Of a stretch of DNA of 64,000 bases, positions 56,746 to 64,000 are shown one piece after another. A program made the translations under genes and the position numbers. The DNA is from Anastatus disparis (lineage: Eukaryota; Arthropoda; Insecta; Hymenoptera; Eupelmidae), in contig JAFFSR010000300.1 in the NCBI GenBank assembly GCA_017163975.1, forward strand, positions 761,501-825,500, read 5' to 3'. Within the stretch, counting starts at the first letter, position 1, and every line of letters begins with the position of its first letter. The notes under the pieces were generated by a model. The model was not told the origin of the DNA, did no database searches, and saw only the letters and a list, made by a program, of their open reading frames with translations.

Positions 56746-57260
56746 TTAAAATTGAATTTGATTCAGTGTAAAATAATATGATTAAAAAATATCCATTTGT
56801 GTTACACTAACTTTTATTTTTTAACAAATAGATTGCCAAAAAATTGATAGAATCTGTTGGCTTTTTTTTAACCTGATTCTGATATAACTTGCAACAATAA
56901 TAGTATAACTGTTTCATCTAAATATTATCTAGATTTTATAACCAATAAAATTTTTCAAGTATCAACTTTCAATTGTTATTAAAAATATATTGTTTTTAAC
57001 ATTAATAATAAGTTAAACATATTCATAATGTATATATATATATATGTACCATACAACATATTTATCTCTACTTATGTTTAAAAAATTTTATTGATTCTAA
57101 AATATAGAAAATATTTTGATTTAACTTCCAACTGTTATAAAAAAAAATTTTTTTTAACATCAATAAGTTAACAATATTCATACTGTATATACATTATACA
57201 CAAAATATTTTGTTCTTACTGACAATTTCAATTTAATTTAGGTTTGAAAAATTTTATTTT

Positions 57261-57840
57261 AATATTATTTTAATTTAACTTGTATTTCATAACAAGGTTA
57301 CGTTTTATACAAACATAACCTAATAAAATGAAGTTTAATTGCACTAACATTAATATTTTTTTTTTATTTTTTTTTAAATATCGTTAGAAAAATGTAAGTA
57401 AGCTAAAAAGAAAGCATTTAAAGAATACTTTAAAATGCTTTTTTTTAATTTTTTCTAGGATCAAAATTGAAGAAGATACGCTTTTTCTAAGTCGGAGCAA
57501 AAATTTGATAACCTGCTCAGAATTATTGCCGGGTACTGTATATTTCTATATATTTCTATATTTTTAAATTCTGAGGTATATATGTAGACGTACGACGCGA
57601 CTAATAATTCTAAAAACTTTTCCTTACACTATAATTTTTATGATTTTAATAAATTCGAATTAAAATATATGCATCAATAAATATTTTATGGAAATTAACA
57701 ACTTCTATTTAATTGAACTTGAAATTAACTACCCTTACCAGTATGTGGAATCGTAAACTTATACCATCGGTACTTATATATCTCTTGAAATCAAAGCGTA
57801 TTATCATGCCATTCGAAAATATATTTAGATAAGACCCATT
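57261..57840. other. AT-rich spacer
   Basis: No gene or clear repeat. TATATTTCTATATATTTCTA-type short repeats lie near 57538-57565. Confidence 0.5.
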
Positions 57841-57844
57841 TTAA

Positions 57845-58223
57845 GGGGATGTGAAATGGACACTACACCTGTACTCGTAAATATTGACTATCTTTTCATT
57901 TTATTGCAAAATTTTCAGTAAAAAGATGCATTAGCTTGTAGTAGTTAGCTTACCATAAAGATTTTTCAGTTAAATTTTCAAATAAATTCATTCATTAGTT
58001 TTTAAGATATTTGGATTCCTGTACAAAATCGAGAACTTTTCATAAATTATTTTGGGACCCACAATTCTTAATAACTTATGAATGAATTTATTTGAAAATT
58101 TAACTAAATAATCATTACGGTACATACTACAAGCTAATGCATTTCTTTTCTGGAAATTCAGCAATAAAATGGAAAGGAAGTTAATATCTATAAGTACAGG
58201 TGTAGTGTCCGTTTTACATCTCC
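57845..58223. mobile_element. 379-bp TTAA-flanked palindromic MITE (family B)
   Basis: GGGGATGTGAAATGGACACT at the left and the inverted AGTGTCCGTTTTACATCTCC at the right. TTAA lies on both sides (57841-57844, 58224-58227). The two arms are diverged inverted copies of about 185 bp. Confidence 0.95.
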
Positions 58224-58312
58224 TTAATAGAAGTATTTTGTCTTTGTTACTGAAAGAATATGTATTTAATAGAATAATCAATTCAAAATATTACTAATAC
58301 TACTATTATATT

Positions 58313-58688
58313 AAGGAGATGTAAAACGGACACTACACCTGTACTTATAGATATTAGCTTCCTTTCTATTTTATTGCTGAATTTCCAGAAAAGAAATGCA
58401 TTGGCTTGTAGTATGTACCATGATGATTATTTAGATAAATTTTCAAATAAATTCATTCATTAGTTTTTAAGATATTTGGATTCCTGTACAAAATTAAAAA
58501 ATGTTAATAAATAATTTTGAAACCTGAAGTTCTCAATAACTAATGAATGAATTTATTTTAAAATTCAACCGAATAATGTTCATGGTACATCCTACAAGCT
58601 AATGCATTTTTATATTGAAAATTTTGCAATAAAATATAAAGATAGTGAATATTTATGAGTACAGGTGTAGTGTCCATTTTACATCCCC
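58313..58688. mobile_element. 376-bp palindromic MITE (family B), second copy
   Basis: GGAGATGTAAAACGGACACT start, ATCCCC end, TTAA at 58309-58312 and TTGA (one change) at 58689-58692. It lies only 85 bp from the previous copy in the same arrangement. Confidence 0.95.
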
Positions 58689-58739
58689 TTGAAGTAGAGG
58701 ATTAAGCCTTATTTTTCTTACGTGAATATCTTTTGCATT

Positions 58740-58900
58740 ATTGTCACATACATACATACACAAAGACACATACACACACATACACATACATACATACACA
58801 CATATCCATTCACATACACTTACTCTTATACACATACATACATACACATAAATCAATTCACATACACTTACTCTTATACACATACACACATATACAATAA
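58740..58900. repeat. (CATA)n / CACACATA microsatellite with a 60-bp duplication
   Basis: Repeated ACATACATACACA runs. A block containing TTCACATACACTTACTCTTA occurs twice (about 58808 and 58857), so the microsatellite was partly duplicated as a unit. Confidence 0.9.
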
Positions 58901-59065
58901 CCGTCTCTCCGTCTCTGTCTCTCCATCTCCATCTCTCCGCTTCCACCTCTCCGTCTCCGTCTCTCTGTCGCTGTCTCCATCTCCGTCTCTCCGTCTCCTT
59001 TACCCCGTCTCCGTTTCTTCTTCTCCGTTTTTCCATCTCCGTTTCTCCGTCTCTATCTCTCCGTA
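58901..59065. repeat. Imperfect (CTCCGT)n hexamer repeat
   Basis: TCTCCGTCTCTC-type units over about 165 bp, all pyrimidine-rich on the plus strand. Frames in both directions through it are low-complexity and not genes. Confidence 0.9.
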
Positions 59066-59109
59066 ATTACATTGCTACTTATATATATCTCCCTATATTA
59101 TATAGTTAT

Positions 59110-59600
59110 ATAAAAAAAAAACCTCCTCATCTACCCCTCATTTTTCCTCCCCCTCTTTTGTATGCTTAAAACATCACAATCCACCCCTCAAAATAACGTA
59201 AAGATCTGTCTAGTAATAATCTTTATTGAGAAAAAAAAAGACACCCCTCTACTACCCAAGTCACCCCTCTTGCTACCCGTACGTCACTCACCCCCCCCCC
59301 TCAGATAATTTAGCTAAATTTACCTTATTTTATCAATATATTTGTTACGCATTCTCTATACCACTACTATCACTCTTCCCACTACTACCCCATCACTCCT
59401 ACTCCTCATTTTTTTTCTCCTCCAAAAAATCGAAAGTCACCCCTCAAAATAACGTAAAAATGTCTCTTGAAATGTTTTTTTTTTTTTTTTTTAAAAAAGA
59501 TTCCCCCCTCTACCCCAGTCACCCCTCTCCTACCCAAGTCCACCCCTCGGTCCACAAATCACCTCCTCGCTTTACAAGTCACTCCTCATAACCCCTCATG
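59110..59600. repeat. C-rich pyrimidine block with CACCCCTC motifs
   Basis: CACCCCTC or close variants recur about a dozen times, and a longer block ACCCCTCAAAATAACGTAAA occurs twice (about 59182 and 59438). Strong strand asymmetry (C and T on plus). No gene. Confidence 0.8.
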
Positions 59601-60532
59601 TCTCTAATACACTATTCATAATCATTTAGTGTTTGTTTTTATATCGTTAATTGAATATTTAAATTTTACCAATATTTTTTTAAAAAATCTTCTTGTTTGA
59701 TGACTCCAATACTTTAGAAACGAAATTTGGTTATAAAAAATATTGCTATTTAATTACCTTAAACATATTGATTCTTTATTTTATTTTTAAACGTCAATTA
59801 TTTATTTAAAATATAAACTATTAAAAAAAAGTTTTTTAATTTTATATTTATGAAATACTTGCTTAAGGCTATATAATGGAATATATATTAAATACATAGT
59901 TAATAATATAATAGATTGTTGATATAATTATTTTTTAACCATCAACTAATAACTACGTTCCTTAGACAACTTTCCACACTACCCATACTGAGACAAAAAA
60001 AAATAAAAAACTCCTACTTTCAACATTTAAGCCTACTTTTTTTTGGGTCCAAGCTGTATTTGCTTAAAAGTAAAGCACATTTTACTTTGTCTTGATTGTC
60101 TTGGTCAGAAAAACTTATTAAGAAATTTCCTACATCTAAAAGATTGTTCTTTCAGGTTGGTTTAATTTGTTTTCTTGTTGTCTTGAGTTTATCTTGTGAG
60201 AGTCTTAAGTCGAAGTTTTTATTTTTTTTATCAGTTTAACGAGGTATTGTCAATGGCGTGTTGGATTTTTTTTTGTTTATAAAGAAAAATTGAACAATAA
60301 AAGTGGTACCCTTCGCCAGTAGCCCTACATAACCACTTTTAAAATAATATAAATTTAAAAAATTTTTTCACCTTTCTTTAAATGTCAAAAGTAAAAATGT
60401 TATTGTAAGTTTTTTATTGATTAAAAAGATCAAAATTATAATAATTATTAATTCATTTATTTATAAAAAAGTAAAAGTAAAAATTATATTGTTAATGTAA
60501 AATTTTATCTTTTATACTCTTTATACAAATAA
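59601..60532. other. AT-rich spacer before the Helitron
   Basis: No gene or repeat boundary recognised. The Helitron left end (TC terminus) could not be located. Confidence 0.4.
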
Positions 60533-63500
60533 ATGAAGTTATATAATTTTTATTTTATTTTTCATTATTTTTTATATAATGCAGGTCATTATGATATTTT
60601 AAATTATAAAAATAATAATAATAATAATTATAATCTTAAAAGAAAATTAAAACATGAAGAATTTAATGAAACAAATATAATGAAAAAATTAAAAACAGAA
60701 ACAAAAAAAAATAAAAGTGAAAATAAGCTTTATAATAAAATAAATGAAAATGAAAAATTGACAAAAAAAAATCAATTAAAAAATTAAATTCAAAAAATAA
60801 TATAAACAATAAAAATAACATGAATAAAAATTTGAAAAATTATTTAGGCAGAATGAGTTACGAATGTAAATATTGTAGTGCTTTATTTTGGAAAGAAAAA
60901 ATAAAAAAGTTCAATTGTTGTCAACAAGGAATAGTACATTACGTTCCGTGGACAGATAGGCTTTTTTTACGAAACGAGAAGATTACAAGCCGAGCCGAAG
61001 GCGAGGTTTGTAACGAGTTTCGTTAAAAAGCCTTTTTGTCCAAGTAACGTAATGAATTTTACGTTCTGAGAGCCAAAAATGAGAAAAGAAGTTGCGATTT
61101 TGAGGTTAGAAGAACGTAAAAGTTATTTTATCACCATTAACTAAATAAAATGAAAAATTGAAATATTTATTATTACATTATAGTGTTTGTAGAAATTTAA
61201 TTAGATATTATAATAATTTATTTAGTTTTGCAACTTTTAATGCAAATGTCATTCAAAACCAAGGAAAAGCTATATATAATTTAAAAATTCAAGGACAAAT
61301 TTGTCATACAGCACCTAATACATTAATTTCTACTAATGACATTAAACCTACATGTGGACAGTTATACATTTACGATAATACAGTAGCAATTGAGAAACGA
61401 TTAAAAACTAATGAAAAATTAACAAAAGAACATATGTTAATTTTAAAAAAGATAATGAATGATAATCCCATGGCTAAGAATTACAAAAGCTTACATCAAT
61501 TATCAAATATACAAAATATTCCAAATTATAAATTGTATTTTATGCGAAAAAATGATAAACAACAACATCGTTATAATAAGCCACTAACTTCGGAATGTGG
61601 TGCTATCATAGTATCTAAAACAGGAATTCCAGATAATTATTATCTTTGTGTACATCCGAAATTATCTTCTGAAGATAAAATTACTTATACTTATTTAAAT
61701 TAATTATCTCATCACGTGGATCCAATGGTTTTTCCTTTAATGTTTCCAGCAAGAGATTTAGGTTGGAGTATAGGATATAAAAAAAATGAAAATATTGAAA
61801 ATAATGATTGTCTTACAATACTACAATATTATTCATATAGAATTCATTCGAGACCAAATTTTAAAAATTTCAGCCCTATTTTATATTGTGGAAGATTAAC
61901 ACAACAATACATTATACATGCATATGTGATGGTTGAAAGTAATAGAATGAATTTTTTTAGAAATAATCAAAAACAATTACGCATTGAATGTTATCAAGGT
62001 TTATTAGATCATGTACTAAATAGTGCTTCAAATTTTTCAACAAATTTTGAAAACAAAGAAAGAATTGGAAATCTTTTTATTTTACCCTCATCATATATTG
62101 GTAGTCCAAGATATATGCAGCAATATTATCAAGATGCCATAGCAATAACGAGAACAGTAGGAAAATCAGACTTATTTATAACAATGACATGTAATCCTAA
62201 ATGGAAAGAATTAAAAGGAATTTTTTAAAATTTCCCAGAAGGGACAAATTCCAATGACATACCAAATATCACAGTAAGATTATTTTATATAAAATTTAAA
62301 ACGTTATTGAATAATATTATAAAAAACGAAATTTTTGGTCCTGTTATAGCTTATGTATTTTCGATTAAATTTCAAAAAAGAGGGTTACCTTACGCGCATA
62401 TTATTATAACATTACATCATACTCATAAAATATTAACTTTAGAAAATATTGATAAATATATTTCAGTAGAAATACCTTCATCACAAAATAAATATTTACA
62501 AAAATTAGTAATTAAACACATGTTACATGGACCACATACAGATAAATCACCTTGTTACGAAAAAAATAAAAGTAAATGTAAGAAAAAATTTCTAAAATCA
62601 TTTAATGAAATTACAATAGTTGGAGAAAACAAATATCCACGATACAAAAAAAGAAATAATATTTTAGATAATCATACGTACAATTTAAAAAATAATAAAA
62701 AAATTATACAAGTTGATGATTCTATGGTAGTTCCTTACAACAGTTTTTTGTTAGCAAAATATAATGCTCATATCAATACTGAACTTTGTATGTCAATACA
62801 AAGTATAGAATATATTTATGATTATATTTATAGAGGTGTAGATAAAGCTTACTGTAAAATAAAACAAGATAAAAATGAAGAAAATAATAATGATGATGTT
62901 TATGATGAAATAACTCAATACATAGCTGGAAGATATTTAAGTCCAATGGAGGCCGCATGGAGATTACAAGCATTTCCACTATGCGGTAGAAGTTATACAG
63001 TAATAAGATTAAATATCCATACAGAAAATCAACAAAAAATAATTTTTTATGAAAATAATATACATTCAGCATTAAACAAATGCGAAACAACATTGACTGC
63101 ATGGTTTAAATTGAATATAAAAGATGATTTTGCTAAAAAAATTAAATATGTTAATATCCCACAATATTATATTTTTAATTCTAAGACTAAATCTTGGATT
63201 AAAAGATCAAAACTTAGAAAAAATATAGCTATTGGTAGATTAAATGTAGTATCACCAAAAGATAGTGAACGTTTTTTTTAAATTAATATTAAACAGGGTA
63301 AAAGGTCCAACATCTTTTAAAGATTCACGAACTTATGAAAATGTAACTTATAATACTTATAAAGAAACTGCTCTTGCAATGAATTTAATAGAACACGAAA
63401 AACAAATTTATTATATTTTTGAAGAAGCATGCCATGTTATGTTACCAGTACAATTACGTAAATTTTTTGCATGTTTTTTATTATGTAAAAATATTCAAAG

Positions 63501-64000
63501 TAACATTGTTTGGGAAAAATATAAAAAAATTTTTATTGAAGATTTTAAAGAAAATAAAGAAAACAAAGCTTTATCCCATATTAATCAAATATTAAGTTCA
63601 GAACAAATGTCATGTGAAAATTTTGGTTTACCTGAACCAAATGAAAACTATATCGAGGAAAACGAAGAAATTAATGATGAAATTATAATTTTTAGTAAAA
63701 AAAAATTTGATAAAATGTATAAACAATTGAATAACGATCAAAAACATATTTTTGAACAAATAATAAATAATAATCATAAAATTTTTTTCATAGATGAACC
63801 AGGAGGTTCTGGAAAAACATTTTTATATAAAACATTAATATATTATTTTATAACAATAAAAAAAAATTCTTATCAATGGCTTGGACAGGTATCGCTTCAA
63901 TTTTACTACCAAAAGGTTTAACCAGTCACCGAACTTTTAGATTACCGTTAGATTTAAATAATATCGAAAGTGCATTTTTGAAATTTGATTCAGATAAGAA
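60533..64000 (+). pseudogene. Helitron Rep/helicase gene, broken, continues past the window
   Basis: Plus-strand blocks follow the Helitron order. An Asn/Lys-rich lead and a Cys-rich N-terminal motif (ECKYCSALFW, CCQQGIV at 60850-60930) are followed by the Helitron-like N domain (61158-61703; NLFSFATFNANV, GQLYIYD). The Rep region is 61716-62228 (PLMFPARDLGW, ILYCGRLTQQYI, SPRYMQQYYQDA, LFITMTCNPKW) and 62307-63281. It carries KRGLPYAH, where the first His of the HUH pair is Tyr, and QYIAGRYLSPMEA with the catalytic Tyr region. The PIF1-like helicase starts at about 63700 with LNNDQKHIF and Walker A DEPGGSGKTFLY. Stops or frameshifts at about 61700, 62228, 63281 and 63890-63920 separate the blocks. 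It would drive rolling-circle transposition. The rest of the helicase lies beyond 64000. Confidence 0.9.
60937..61054. mobile_element. 118-bp palindromic insertion in the Helitron N-terminal region
   Basis: CATTACGTTCCGTGGACA at the left and TGTCCAAGTAACGTAATG at the right, with further pairing of GGCTTTTTTTACGAAAC. The centre has CGAGCCGAAGGCGAGG. It falls right after the CC-x2-G motif of the Helitron protein and is far richer in GC than the host gene. Target duplication is not clear. Confidence 0.65.

Larger units (their letters stand above)
54754..57260. repeat. Tandem duplication, units about 54754-55890 and 55948-57260
   Basis: Both units begin with TGACTGCATAGAATATTACT and share GTGTGCATGCTTTCTTATTT, then TTTTATTTTTTAACAAAT-GATTGCCAAAAAATTG and AATAAAATTTTTCAAG in the same order. 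Each carries a different foldback that the other lacks. No coding frame. The right part of the second unit seems internally duplicated (57000-57260). Confidence 0.8.

Noticed and set aside
58653..59066. Protein-coding genes in either direction
   Set aside because: Both long frames are translations of microsatellite DNA.
59226..59591. 121-codon Pro/Ser-rich frame
   Set aside because: It lies in the C-rich pyrimidine block and its composition follows from the repeat.
62773..63102. 109-codon minus-strand frame
   Set aside because: Antisense shadow of the Helitron Rep region.

Overview
This window reads as repeat-dense, very AT-rich arthropod nuclear DNA, most likely from an insect. The grounds are eukaryotic splice sites, insect-type BEL/Pao and Gypsy LTR elements, pogo, hAT and Tc1/mariner-type transposases and a Helitron. 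I see no conserved host gene, rRNA or canonical tRNA. Almost every recognisable coding block is transposon-derived and most are broken.

Layout, left to right. 1-2046: half of a TTAA-flanked palindromic MITE and a foldback element. 2047-16156: a 14-kb Gypsy-type LTR element on the minus strand with a Gag carrying about ten zinc knuckles, a decayed pol, and an envelope resembling chuvirus glycoproteins. Between env and the 3' LTR it holds a small spliced gene on the opposite strand. 16515-19650: a decayed hAT (ZMYM1/DUF4371-like) transposase split by a 1.35-kb insertion that contains a tandem array of four 43-nt stem-loops with an invariant loop and co-varying stems. 19743-23459: a TTAA-flanked 3.7-kb element encoding a Mutator-like domain fused to a DEDDh exonuclease, itself hit by a MITE. 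23690-24903: three MITE/foldback elements.

25798-41508 is a BEL/Pao element (LTRs 897 and 887 bp, 5-bp target duplication ATCAC). Its leader is swollen to about 8 kb by nested foldbacks, two of whose arms carry a tRNA-like Pol III module, and its pol is crippled at several catalytic residues. 41722-44431 is a nearly perfect 2.7-kb palindrome. 46020-46680 holds a non-LTR RNase H relic. 47275-52082 is a pogo-type DNA transposon. 52145-54240 holds a second BEL/Pao relic and a Tc1/mariner-type relic. 54754-57260 is a tandem duplication in which each copy caught a different foldback. 57845-58688 has two more TTAA MITEs, followed by pyrimidine-rich microsatellites (58740-59600) and a Helitron that runs off the right edge (60533-64000).

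The best candidates for something undescribed are the stem-loop array at 17341-17645, the antisense spliced gene inside the Gypsy element (3315-3802), and the Mutator-domain/exonuclease element at 19743-23459, which may be relevant to the many TTAA-flanked non-autonomous elements here. Because insertions landed in repeats, palindromes or reading frames, several exact empty sites can be read inside the window itself.
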